Shown piece after piece: positions 55,685 through 63,978 of a stretch of DNA of 64,000 bases. This stretch comes from Cyclobacterium sp. 1_MG-2023 (GTDB lineage: Bacteria; Bacteroidota; Bacteroidia; Cytophagales; Cyclobacteriaceae), in NCBI RefSeq assembly GCF_030546805.1, contig NZ_JAUOPC010000004.1, positions 462,901 through 526,900 of the forward strand, written 5' to 3'. How positions within the stretch are numbered: the first letter of the stretch is position 1; every line of letters begins with the position of its first letter. The position numbers and the translations under genes were made by a program. The notes below the pieces were generated by a model. It was not told the DNA's origin. It worked only from the letters and a program-made list of their open reading frames with translations, and did not search any database.

Positions 55685-57022
55685 TCAAATCGTTAATAGC
55701 CATTTTTTTATTGCTTCTTCATCCATTTCTTTAAACAGGCCTTCTCGGAAAGCCCTATTTCTTTTGAGGTTTTCTACACTTTCATACTGGTTTCGGCTGT
55801 ACCAAAATTGTGTGATTTTTTGGTGAGCCCTGACCCCTTTCATGTATTCAGAGCGGTGGTTGTACTGTTTGTGAATCAACCAGCGGGTGGCGGGAAATCC
55901 AAAGGCATGACTAAAAATTACGGCCATGTTCTTTGTTCTTCTTTCACTGTCGACAAAATCATGGGCATAAGCCTCAGAAAGGTTGTCGAAATTGGCGATA
56001 AAAACCAATCTTTTTCCCTTGTCTAGTTGCAACCAGCGGGCAGTATGGACGGTGGGGATATAGGTGAAGTAGGCCAGTAGTCCCACCAATTTTAAACTTA
56101 CAGATAAAAAAGCCCGCCTGATCCAGCCTTTTTTCAAAGGAGCAATTACTGTCATTTCATTTATAACCGGATTGGTTTCCAAGGCAACGATCTTTCTTAC
56201 TTCTTCATCTGACAGTTCTTTCCCCGGAATATGTGGTTTTTTTTCATTTTGCCGAAGCAGGACTAACATTCCCCCCATAAAAAGAAGAAACAATGGGAAA
56301 ACCCAAGCCATGACCTTTACAAATAAGGCATCAACAAAAAAACTAAGGAGAATACAAACAATGGAGCATGCCATTACCAGTCCGAAAATGACAAGGGGAA
56401 GTAGCATCTGTATTTTGTTTTTTTGGGCATATGGAATACCGGCAACAGCCCAGCTGAGTTTGGGGTTATTCGCTATATAATACTCAATTTTCTGTTTTAT
56501 TTTAGAAGGCGGCAGTTGGGAAGCCTCCAGGTCTGTGTTCATTTGTTGGGCATATTCCCATACTGCAGCTTTAAGGTCTTTTTCCCTTTCCACATCTGCA
56601 GTGCTGATAAATTTAAAACCGCTATAAAAAGTGTTGGGTACAGATTTATCGTGTAGAAATGCTATCATTTCTGATTTCCCTGAATAGGTTATTGGAAACT
56701 CATCACTTTCGCCAAAAACCTGTTTTAACTTTGGCTCCAAAAATGCAACAAGCTCTTCGATATGTTGGTTTTTATCCCCAACATAGCTTGTCATTAGGAT
56801 AATCCTAGCGGGAAGTTGTTCCTGTTCCTCGTAAACTTGTGGGGGCAAGGTTAACCAGCTGATAAAAAAGGTACCGGGCAATGCCTTCTCAAATTGTTCC
56901 CTGTTGGTCTTTAGCTCATTTCGAAACTGAAACAATTGGCCATTGACATCTGTCAGTTTATCTTCATGTAGCGTAACGGTAACTGTAAGCCCTTTATGGA
57001 TTGTAGACATAAACCTTATCAT
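55685..57022 (-). CDS. Membrane protein of a Dyp/catalase-like operon, unknown family
   Basis: This 445-aa protein has a soluble N-terminal region (~residues 1-205), two adjacent transmembrane segments (~205-255), and a C-terminal region with FIANFDNLSEAYAHDFVDS and several Arg/His residues (IFSHAFGFPATRW). The N-terminal fold may be related to ferredoxin-like domains, but no family is recognised. A second Met at residue 5 (57010) is an alternative start. It is the first gene of the three-gene operon, so it may anchor the peroxidases or supply their substrate; that is inference. Confidence 0.65.
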   Translation of the reverse strand: MIRFMSTIHKGLTVTVTLHEDKLTDVNGQLFQFRNELKTNREQFEKALPGTFFISWLTLPPQVYEEQEQLPARIILMTSYVGDKNQHIEELVAFLEPKLKQVFGESDEFPITYSGKSEMIAFLHDKSVPNTFYSGFKFISTADVEREKDLKAAVWEYAQQMNTDLEASQLPPSKIKQKIEYYIANNPKLSWAVAGIPYAQKNKIQMLLPLVIFGLVMACSIVCILLSFFVDALFVKVMAWVFPLFLLFMGGMLVLLRQNEKKPHIPGKELSDEEVRKIVALETNPVINEMTVIAPLKKGWIRRAFLSVSLKLVGLLAYFTYIPTVHTARWLQLDKGKRLVFIANFDNLSEAYAHDFVDSERRTKNMAVIFSHAFGFPATRWLIHKQYNHRSEYMKGVRAHQKITQFWYSRNQYESVENLKRNRAFREGLFKEMDEEAIKKWLLTI

Positions 57023-57598
57023 ATTTGATACAATATAAAAAAATTTTATTTCTTTTTAATAAAGAAATGCCATAAAAAAATAAGGTTTTATTTGAATTTT
57101 ATAAGGAAATGAGGAAGGTTCAATCCCTTGTTGGAAGGATTACGATCGAGGATACAGTTAGTAAAATATCGGGCGATTGTTTTTAAAGCTTTTAGACTTC
57201 TTTACCAATATAAATACCCTTAATAAATTAGGTTAACAGTGTTGTGGCTAGTTTATCAAAACCTTTGACTGCTAAGAATAAGGGTAGGGTTTTAAGTTTT
57301 TTGACCTGTATTTACCGGCTAAAATAAAGAAAAATACACGTTTTAATTCATTCAAAAATTTGGAAACCAGGTTGATAGAAAAAGCTATTTGATTTTTTGG
57401 CTCCATGTCATAGGTCAAATTTATTGACTAGGTATTGCCTCCTATAGAAAAGGGGTTCAAAATGTAGACATGGGAGGGTGAATAGAATTATACCCACCTA
57501 TTTTGTTAATAATTTTTTGGTTTTTAGTTTATCCACTAAAAAATTCAAAAAAAATGAGTTTATTTATGTTTTCACGATAATAAATAGTAAAACCCAAA
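57023..57598. other. AT-rich intergenic interval
   Basis: About 575 bp between divergent genes. No RNA or protein gene seen; presumably contains both promoters. The last 60 bp are highly A-rich. Confidence 0.5.
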
Positions 57599-59473
57599 AT
57601 GAAACATACTTTATATTTTCTTACACTCTTGTTATTTTTTGGATGTGCAAAGTCTGAAGAAGAATTACCTCTACCCAATATATTATGGATCACTAGTGAA
57701 GACAACAGTCCCTTCGCCGGATGCTATGGAGATGAATTTGCCACCACACCCAATATGGATGCCTTGGCAGCAGAGGGATTTCTTTATACCCATGCCTATG
57801 CAAACGTACCGGTCTGCGCCCCGGCCAGAAACACAATATTGACCGGGATTTATGCCATTTCGGGAGGAAATCAGCACATGAGGAGTTATTATGACAAATC
57901 GGATAAGGTGAAATTTTACCCGCAATTGTTGCGGGAAGCAGGCTATTATACCAGCAATAACGTCAAGGAGGACTACAATATCAACCCCGAGCAAAATGTA
58001 AATATTTGGGATGAGTCCAGTAAAAAAGCACATTACAAAAACAGGCCTGAAGGGAAGCCTTTTTTCGCTGTATTCAATACCACCATTTCTCATGAGAGCT
58101 CCATTCATAAGTCGATTCCAAATGAAGAACTTAGGCATAGTCCGGAGGAAGTAACTTTACCTCCTTACCATCCCGACACCCCTGAAATGCGCCACGATTG
58201 GGCCCAGTATTACGACAAGGTGGAAGACATGGACCAAAAGATTGGTGAAATCCTTCAGGAATTGGAAGAGAGTGGAGAAGCGGAGAACACCATTGTTTTT
58301 TATTATGGCGATCATGGTGGGGTATTGGCCAGGAGCAAGCGCTATGTGTATGAAACCGGTACTCGCGTGCCATTTATTGTGCGAATCCCTGAAAAATACA
58401 AGCACTTGTTTCCTGCCGAAAAACCTGGTGATAAAGTAGATCGAATGATCAGTTTCGTGGATTTATTTCCTACACTCTTAAGCATTATTGGAACAGATAT
58501 TCCTGACTACCTGCAGGGCAAAGCCTTTTTGGGAAAGAAGAAAACGCCGGATCCTGAATATGTATTTATGTTTCGCGGAAGAATGGATGAGCGCTATGAC
58601 ATGAGTAGGGCAGTACGTGACCAAAAATTCAGGTATATCCGTAACTATATTCCTTACAGGGTTTATGGGCAATATTTAGAATACTTATTCAGGGCACCAT
58701 CGATTAGGTCCTGGCAAGCTGCTTTTAAAGCCGGAGAGTTAAACCCCATTCAATCGGCTTTTTGGAAGACCAAGCCTGCGGAAGAATTGTATGATACGGA
58801 AAATGATCCATGGGAAGTAAATAATCTGGCCAATGATCCCGAATACCGTGAGGTATTGGAGCGGATGCGTGGAGCGGCTAAAGATTGGATGTTGGAAATC
58901 AATGATACCGGATTTATTCCTGAAGCGGAGTTGATAGACAGAACGGAAGGCACTACTGCCTATGATTATATGCGCAACTCCGATATCAATTTGGAGCAAT
59001 TGATAGAAGCCGCCAATTTGGCCTCAACAGCCAAAGAAGAAGACCTTGATCAATTGATGGACTTGCTGAATTCAGCCGAAGCTGCTGAGCGGTATTGGGG
59101 AGCTACCGGGCTATTGATTTTGGGTGAAAAGGCCAGGCCGGCTTTGGGTGCATTGGAGAAAGCCTTAAATGATTCCTCTCCGAATGTTAAATCTGTAGCG
59201 GCTGAGGCATTGTATGGCTTGGGAGCCAAAGAAAAAGCCTTGCAAGCGTTGGCCGAGGTATTGATGACACCCAATTCCTTTGCCAGAACCCATGCGCTAA
59301 ATGTAATTGACAGCATAGAAGATAAGTCCAAAACCAGCCTGGATGCGGTCATTGCCATGGTAGACAATGCCGGAGAATTGGACCGCAGCCAATATGATTT
59401 AAGGGCCGCCAGAGGTTTGCTGGAGAAGTGGAACATCGACCCTTCAGATTACGGTTTTGATATGGATTGGTAA
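57599..59473 (+). CDS. Lipoprotein sulfatase with C-terminal HEAT-like repeats
   Basis: This 624-aa protein has a lipobox Cys at residue 16 (LFFGC) and the S1-type active site C-A-P-A-R with Cys73, followed by NTILTGIY. FYYGDHGGVLARSK provides the second metal and sulfate site. From about residue 485 the sequence forms HEAT-like helices (LMDLLNSAEAAERYWGATGLLILG, ALNDSSPNVKSVAAEALYGLGAKEKAL). Domain order, lipobox-to-Cys spacing and several blocks (REAGYYTSNNVK.DYN, RPEGKPFF) match the sulfatase at 8257, marking the two as paralogues from an ancestral duplication. It stands alone here, 3' of a peroxidase operon and 5' of mobile DNA. Confidence 0.92.
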   Translation: MKHTLYFLTLLLFFGCAKSEEELPLPNILWITSEDNSPFAGCYGDEFATTPNMDALAAEGFLYTHAYANVPVCAPARNTILTGIYAISGGNQHMRSYYDKSDKVKFYPQLLREAGYYTSNNVKEDYNINPEQNVNIWDESSKKAHYKNRPEGKPFFAVFNTTISHESSIHKSIPNEELRHSPEEVTLPPYHPDTPEMRHDWAQYYDKVEDMDQKIGEILQELEESGEAENTIVFYYGDHGGVLARSKRYVYETGTRVPFIVRIPEKYKHLFPAEKPGDKVDRMISFVDLFPTLLSIIGTDIPDYLQGKAFLGKKKTPDPEYVFMFRGRMDERYDMSRAVRDQKFRYIRNYIPYRVYGQYLEYLFRAPSIRSWQAAFKAGELNPIQSAFWKTKPAEELYDTENDPWEVNNLANDPEYREVLERMRGAAKDWMLEINDTGFIPEAELIDRTEGTTAYDYMRNSDINLEQLIEAANLASTAKEEDLDQLMDLLNSAEAAERYWGATGLLILGEKARPALGALEKALNDSSPNVKSVAAEALYGLGAKEKALQALAEVLMTPNSFARTHALNVIDSIEDKSKTSLDAVIAMVDNAGELDRSQYDLRAARGLLEKWNIDPSDYGFDMDW

Positions 59474-59736
59474 GAAAAACATAGCTATTAATCCTTCGGA
59501 ATTTCAAAGGAGGCAATCTAAATATAAAAGGTAATAAAACTACACAATTTCAACCAAATACGGATATATTGTGCAATAAAACTGCACATATAAACAAGTT
59601 GAACAAAACCTCCTACGTCGGTAGTTTTTTACTTTTCCTATATTAATTCTCTTATTTTCAGGTATATAGGTTATTTTTATTCCATGTTTAACTTTTAAAC
59701 TTTACTTATCATGGAAAAAAAAGCCTACGTCAGCAG

Positions 59737-60546
59737 ATGTTTCAGGAGATGCAGATCAGAAACTACTCTCCCAGAAGTATCCAAAATTACATTTCCCAAG
59801 TATCACTAGTTTCCGGCCATTTTGAAAAAAGTCCCGACCAGATCAGCCTATCCGAGCTAAAAGAGTACCTTTCTCACAAGATTGAGACAAAAAACCTGTC
59901 GGCCTCGAGCGTAAACCAGACTATCAGTGCGTTCAAAATTCTTTTTAGGGACGTTCTCGGCAGAGACTGGAACCCGGTAAAGATCAAACGGCCCAGACGT
60001 CCTAAACCTCTTCCGGTCGTCTTTTCACAAGAGGAGATATCCCATATCCTCGACGGTATTATAAACAGAAAACACTATTGCCTGGTTGCTCTCACCTATG
60101 GCTCCGGCCTGAGGCTTGGTGAGGTGATTGGCCTTAAGTTTGGCGATATCGACAGCAACAGGATGCAGTTGAGAGTCCGCGGAGGCAAGGGAAACAAGGA
60201 TAGGTATACTCTCCTTTCCATGGAACTGTTGGAAAAGCTACGAGAGTATTACAAGTACTACCGTCCCAAAACCTATCTTTTCGAAGGTCGTACGGCAGGT
60301 AAGGCATACAGCAAAAGGAGTGTCCAGGATCTGTTCAAAAAGATCCTTCTGCAAAGCAAGGTAAAGAAGGATGCCACTTTCCATACACTCCGGCATACAT
60401 TTGCCACACATCTTCTTGAGCAGGGCACCAACATTAGGGTGATCCAAGAACTCTTGGGGCATAGATCCCTGAAAACGACCTCGGTTTACCTGCATGTAAC
60501 CAACTTCGATCCCTCGAAGATCAAAAGTCCCCTGGATAAGCTGTGA
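59737..60546 (+). CDS. Tyrosine recombinase/integrase associated with an IS91-type transposase
   Basis: This 269-aa protein has an N-terminal SAM-like core-binding domain (YSPRSIQNYISQVSLV, residues ~10-25) and a catalytic domain. The catalytic Arg is in GSGLRLGEVIGL, Lys in GGKGNKDRY, H-x-x-R in HTLRHTFATHLLE, the next His in LLGHRSLKTTSVYLHV and the nucleophile Tyr in that last segment. The end (KIKSPLDKL) resembles IntI and XerC proteins, but the extra helical insert of integron integrases is absent. An ATG at 59711 would reach it by a -1 shift in an A8 run. It overlaps the transposase gene by one base (TGATG). Confidence 0.88.
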   Translation: MFQEMQIRNYSPRSIQNYISQVSLVSGHFEKSPDQISLSELKEYLSHKIETKNLSASSVNQTISAFKILFRDVLGRDWNPVKIKRPRRPKPLPVVFSQEEISHILDGIINRKHYCLVALTYGSGLRLGEVIGLKFGDIDSNRMQLRVRGGKGNKDRYTLLSMELLEKLREYYKYYRPKTYLFEGRTAGKAYSKRSVQDLFKKILLQSKVKKDATFHTLRHTFATHLLEQGTNIRVIQELLGHRSLKTTSVYLHVTNFDPSKIKSPLDKL

Positions 60547-61718
60547 TGGAAACGGCCAACAGCAGGAACTGCGGGGCGGAGCTTTCCGATATTCTGGGTT
60601 CCCAAAAGGAAAACTTTTTGGGAAGAGGGAGGCTATGCGCCGACCAGGCGAAGGCCTACAATGACATTCTGGACTGCAGAACTGCAAAAATGGGCAGCCA
60701 TACCCTCACCTGCGACACCTGTGGCAAAAGCAGGGTAAGTTACAACAGCTGCCGTAACCGCCACTGTCCCAAGTGCCAGTATGTCAGGCAGCTTTTATGG
60801 GTGGAAAAGCTGCAGTGTAGGCTGCTCCCAGTTAGGTATTTTCACGTCGTGTTCACCATACCGAAATTCCTCAAGCCCCTGTTCTATCTCAACCAGCGGG
60901 AATGCTACGGCATGCTCTTTGCCGCATCGGCCCTTGCGGTGAAGAAGGCAGCATCGAACCCCGCCTTCCTGGGGGTGGACAGTGGCTGCCTGTCGGTACT
61001 CCATACTTGGGGACAGGCACTCAATTACCACCCCCATATCCACATGCTGGTGCCTGCCGGAGGGCCCGACCCCGACAACATGGAATGGGTAGCTGCGAAC
61101 AAAAAGTTTTTTGTGCCAGTGAAAGCCCTCTCAGGTATATTCAGGGGGGTATTCATGGAAAATCTCTTTCATGCCTTGCGGTCAGACCAGCTCAGGATAC
61201 CTGAAAAACAGAAAGGGATGTACGCCACCCCGGAGCTTGTAAAAAAGGAAGCTTATTCGAAGTCCTGGCATGTCTATATCAAAAAAACGTTCAAAGGTAC
61301 CAACCAGGTAGTTAGCTATCTGGGCAGGTACACCCACAGGGTGGCCATCAGCAACAGCCGGATACAGTCCGTCGAAGACGGCACGGTAAAGTTCAGGTGG
61401 AAGGATTACCGGGACCGTAAAACCAAAATCATGGAACTTCCGTGTGCCGAATTCACCCGCAGGTTCATGCAACACGTCCTTCCAAGCGGATTTTACAAGA
61501 TAAGGTATTATGGGATCATGTCATCGGCGAACAGCAAGACCAAAATGGAGGACTGTTTCAGGCTGCTGAAAGCGGCAAGATTCATTTCCTTTTATGAGGG
61601 ATTGTCGACCTATGAAATTTTGGAGGAAATACTGGGTCAGGACCCGTTCAGGTGTCCGGGATGCGAAACCGGAAAGATGATGTATGGCCTTGCTGAGGGG
61701 AAAGGAACAGACCCATAA
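60546..61718 (+). CDS. IS91-family HUH transposase
   Basis: This 390-aa protein has an N-terminal zinc-binding domain with CDTCGKSR and CRNRHCPKCQ (residues ~57-79). The HUH metal motif is in YHPHIHMLVPAGG near 161. The nucleophilic Tyr is in SYLGRYTHRVAISNSRI near 255. A final zinc-like C..C pair is in FRCPGCETGKMM. It moves DNA by rolling-circle-like strand transfer and can carry along flanking sequence. Start at the ATG that overlaps the recombinase TGA; a GTG one codon earlier is also possible. Confidence 0.92.
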   Translation: METANSRNCGAELSDILGSQKENFLGRGRLCADQAKAYNDILDCRTAKMGSHTLTCDTCGKSRVSYNSCRNRHCPKCQYVRQLLWVEKLQCRLLPVRYFHVVFTIPKFLKPLFYLNQRECYGMLFAASALAVKKAASNPAFLGVDSGCLSVLHTWGQALNYHPHIHMLVPAGGPDPDNMEWVAANKKFFVPVKALSGIFRGVFMENLFHALRSDQLRIPEKQKGMYATPELVKKEAYSKSWHVYIKKTFKGTNQVVSYLGRYTHRVAISNSRIQSVEDGTVKFRWKDYRDRKTKIMELPCAEFTRRFMQHVLPSGFYKIRYYGIMSSANSKTKMEDCFRLLKAARFISFYEGLSTYEILEEILGQDPFRCPGCETGKMMYGLAEGKGTDP

Positions 61719-61945
61719 CATCAACCCAAATAGCAAAGCTCTTTGAAATCATGGCTACAAATCAAAACGCAGCAGGGCGTTAATGGGAAGGGACTGCCCC
61801 TACAGTATCCAAACAACCAGAAGTCATCGGTTAGGGAGATCAAAACAGGGGTTCCTGGTACTAAACACCCCAAACTCTCCCAAATAACGAAACATAAATG
61901 CCCATAGACAGGCCCCCGGTTTTCCCGAAAAAAACGGGACAGGCT

Positions 61946-62037
61946 GTCCAACTAAGTTTTAACCGCAATCTAAGGGACTCCTCCTCAAATAGTTATTTTT
62001 TTTGGCTAGATTGCGTTTAAAACTCTTTACGTTATGG
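61946..62037 (+). other. attC-like recombination site 0 (upstream boundary of the cassette array)
   Basis: R'' box GTCCAAC (61946-61952) matches RYYYAAC. A long inverted repeat follows: GTTTTAACCGCAATCTA (61956-61972) against TAGATTGCGTTTAAAAC (62007-62023), 16 of 17 paired. It ends with ACG^TTATGG (cleavage after 62031). The cassette that owned this site would start G^TTGGAC; GTTGAACA at 59598 is one base off. Confidence 0.68.
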
Positions 62038-62052
62038 ACTATTTCAAGAACG

Positions 62053-62760
62053 ATGAAGAAACCCTTCTACATATTTTTCTTTCTGACTCTCCTTTCATGC
62101 AATAAAAGAGAAGAAGAAAATATTTCTCAAAAATTAAATGGGTTTTGGTTTAACGATGATAAAATTCTTTTATTCAGGGATTCAGTCATGATGCATCCTA
62201 TTTATGATGCTCCAGGTCTGTTTGAGTACACTGTTAAAAATGAAATGTTAATCGTTGACAACAAAGATGAATATTTTGAATATGACTATGATACCTGCTA
62301 TGTAAAACTGAAAAAGGAAAATGAATTGACATTGAAATTTGATGATTTAGATTATCAATTCCAAAAATATGAATCAAAGCAAAAAATTAATTTCCAAAAG
62401 CTTTACTTTGAAGTTGAACCATGTCATGGTACTTGTCCGATTTTTGAAGTATACATTTTTTCAGATGGAACAGTCAAATACAATGGAAAAGCATACACAG
62501 AAATAGAAGGAGAAAAGAGTTTTAAATTGAATCATAGAATAATTGAAGAAATAAATGACCTGCTAGATGTTGTTAAGATTGTGGATTATCCTGAAGATAA
62601 ATTTTCAAACCCTCCAGGTTCTCCAAGATTTAATATGATTGTGGAGTATCCAAATGGGTTAAAAATTTCAATAATTGATGGATTATTTGAAGGAAAATAT
62701 GAAAACATCGTCAGGTATTTTTACTTCTTTGAAAGGCAGTTAATTGAAAACAGTCCATAA
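62053..62760 (+). CDS. DUF6438-type lipoprotein, cargo of integron-like cassette 1
   Basis: This 235-aa protein starts at the ATG at 62053, giving a lipoprotein leader ending in LLSC; an in-frame TTG at 62002 lies outside the cassette. The segment VEPCHGTCPIFEVYIFSDGTVKYNG (residues ~121-145) is the hallmark of DUF6438, with two cysteines probably forming a disulfide. The role of DUF6438 is unknown. The start codon is 21 nt from the cassette boundary at 62031/62032 and the stop codon lies inside the attC R'' box, the packing expected of a gene cassette. It is clearly more AT-rich than the upstream transposon. Confidence 0.82.
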   Translation: MKKPFYIFFFLTLLSCNKREEENISQKLNGFWFNDDKILLFRDSVMMHPIYDAPGLFEYTVKNEMLIVDNKDEYFEYDYDTCYVKLKKENELTLKFDDLDYQFQKYESKQKINFQKLYFEVEPCHGTCPIFEVYIFSDGTVKYNGKAYTEIEGEKSFKLNHRIIEEINDLLDVVKIVDYPEDKFSNPPGSPRFNMIVEYPNGLKISIIDGLFEGKYENIVRYFYFFERQLIENSP

Positions 62761-62885
62761 CATCACCTTGGATACAGCGGGCGGTTAAGAGTAAATATAA
62801 AGTTCAGTATCTTAAAGAAGTTCGGAGTAAGTGGGAAGAGAACGTTTCCAAATGCCCGCCGTCTCCAAGCTGAATCACGTTGCAG
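62752..62885 (+). other. attC-like recombination site 1
   Basis: R'' AGTCCATAAC (62752-62761) is the exact reverse complement of the cassette's own 5' end GTTATGGACT (62031-62040). The internal arms CTTGGATACAGCGGGC (62767-62782) and GCCCGCCGTCTCCAAG (62854-62869) pair with two G-U-like differences. It ends ACG^TTGCAG (cleavage after 62879). Confidence 0.82.
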
Positions 62886-62907
62886 GTAATTAAAAAAATA
62901 AAAAACA

Positions 62908-63906
62908 ATGAACGAAAAACTGATATTCTACTCATGGCAAGACAATCTTTCCCATGATACAAATAGAAAGTTCATTGAAAAGATTTTAGAAGAAGTCATT
63001 TCTGAATTTAATGAAGAAATTCAGCAAAAGTTAATTTTAGACCAAGCAACTCGTGAACTTCCTGGAATACCTGATATAGTTCAATCAATACTTCATAAAA
63101 TTGACCAAGCCAACTTATTAATTGCAGACATTACTACTGTTTGTAAAGATGAAAAGGAAAGGAATTTTCCAAATTCCAATGTTATGTTTGAACTTGGATA
63201 TGCAATGAAGTGTCTTGGCTCTGAAAATGTAATTTGCTTGTTTAATTCTGCTTATGGTGAAATAGATAAATTACCTTTTGATATAAAGCAAAAGAGAATT
63301 ACAACCTATCACCTTCCCAAAATGCATACTCCTGAGAAAAAGACAAAACAAGAAAGCAAAATCAAAGACACCCTTAAATATGCCTTTCAATTAGTATTAT
63401 CTCATCAGAACAAGCGAGACACAATATTTGAAATATTTAAACCTAAAATAGACCAAATTATATTTAATGTATTCAGGCAATTAAATGAAATCGTTGGTTT
63501 GAAAAAGGAAAGAATATTCATAAATGAATTATTTGAAATTCTTGAATTTCCAGATAAGAAGATTGAAGAGTGTATAAAAGCATCAAATCCAAAAGAAATT
63601 GATGTACACAATAATTGGGATAGACATGGAAAGGAATTAGAAGAAATCACAAGACATCCATTACTGATTGTTTACAATGATTTAGACAAAATAACTTCGA
63701 TAATGAAATTTCAAAGAACAATTAAAATCATTAATGGAAATTTTATGGCTAAGAGATTTTATCAAAAAGCCAATACAGAAGATGTATGGCAAATACATGA
63801 TATTTCGATTTTAGTTCTCCTAATAAGAGAGTTAATAAAATCGACAGACGAACTATTAAATTCTTGGGGAAATTTGATAATGATTGACCCTGCATTGATT
63901 GAATAA
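62908..63906 (+). CDS. TIR-like nucleotide-binding domain protein, cargo of cassette 2, probable defence effector
   Basis: This 332-aa protein has an N-terminal TIR/SLOG-like fold: LIFYSWQDNLSHDTNR at residues 5-20, IPDIVQSILHKIDQANLLIADITTV at ~54-78, and NVMFELGYAMKCLGSENVICLF at ~91-112, where Glu95 is in the position of the catalytic Glu of TIR NADases. The C-terminal ~190 residues are helical, without a recognised domain. Such proteins are effectors of CBASS, Thoeris-like or stand-alone anti-phage systems and cleave NAD+ or bind cyclic nucleotides. No sensor or cyclase is beside it; it is the sole gene of its cassette, 28 nt from the 5' boundary. Defence is the best inference. Confidence 0.78.
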   Translation: MNEKLIFYSWQDNLSHDTNRKFIEKILEEVISEFNEEIQQKLILDQATRELPGIPDIVQSILHKIDQANLLIADITTVCKDEKERNFPNSNVMFELGYAMKCLGSENVICLFNSAYGEIDKLPFDIKQKRITTYHLPKMHTPEKKTKQESKIKDTLKYAFQLVLSHQNKRDTIFEIFKPKIDQIIFNVFRQLNEIVGLKKERIFINELFEILEFPDKKIEECIKASNPKEIDVHNNWDRHGKELEEITRHPLLIVYNDLDKITSIMKFQRTIKIINGNFMAKRFYQKANTEDVWQIHDISILVLLIRELIKSTDELLNSWGNLIMIDPALIE

Positions 63907-63917
63907 AAAAAGAAAAC

Positions 63918-63978
63918 TACCTGCAATAACTAAGCATTCTGACGGCTGGAACAGCCTAGTCTGAATGCAGTGTTGAAC
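63918..63978 (+). other. attC-like recombination site 2
   Basis: TACCTGCAA (63918-63926) is the exact reverse complement of the cassette's 5' end TTGCAGGTA (62880-62888). A cruciform follows: GCATTC-T-GAC-GGCTG / CAGCC-TA-GTC-T-GAATGC with a GAA loop, with matching unpaired T bases. The R' box G^TTGAAC (63972-63978) fits GTTRRRY exactly. The next cassette begins at 63973 and runs out of the window. Confidence 0.82.

Larger units (their letters stand above)
59700..61740 (+). mobile_element. IS91-type element with tyrosine recombinase (ends uncertain)
   Basis: A recombinase gene and a transposase gene overlap and are both more GC-rich than the surrounding genes, a sign of transfer. IS91-family elements lack conventional inverted ends and target duplications, so the boundaries cannot be placed by eye. 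The left end lies between 59480 and 59737 and the right between 61718 and 61950. Confidence 0.7.

Noticed and set aside
61711..61725. CCATAACATCA at the transposase stop, resembling the attC1 R'' box
   Set aside because: It has no partner arm or R' box at a suitable distance, and no cassette start complementary to it was found; probably coincidence.
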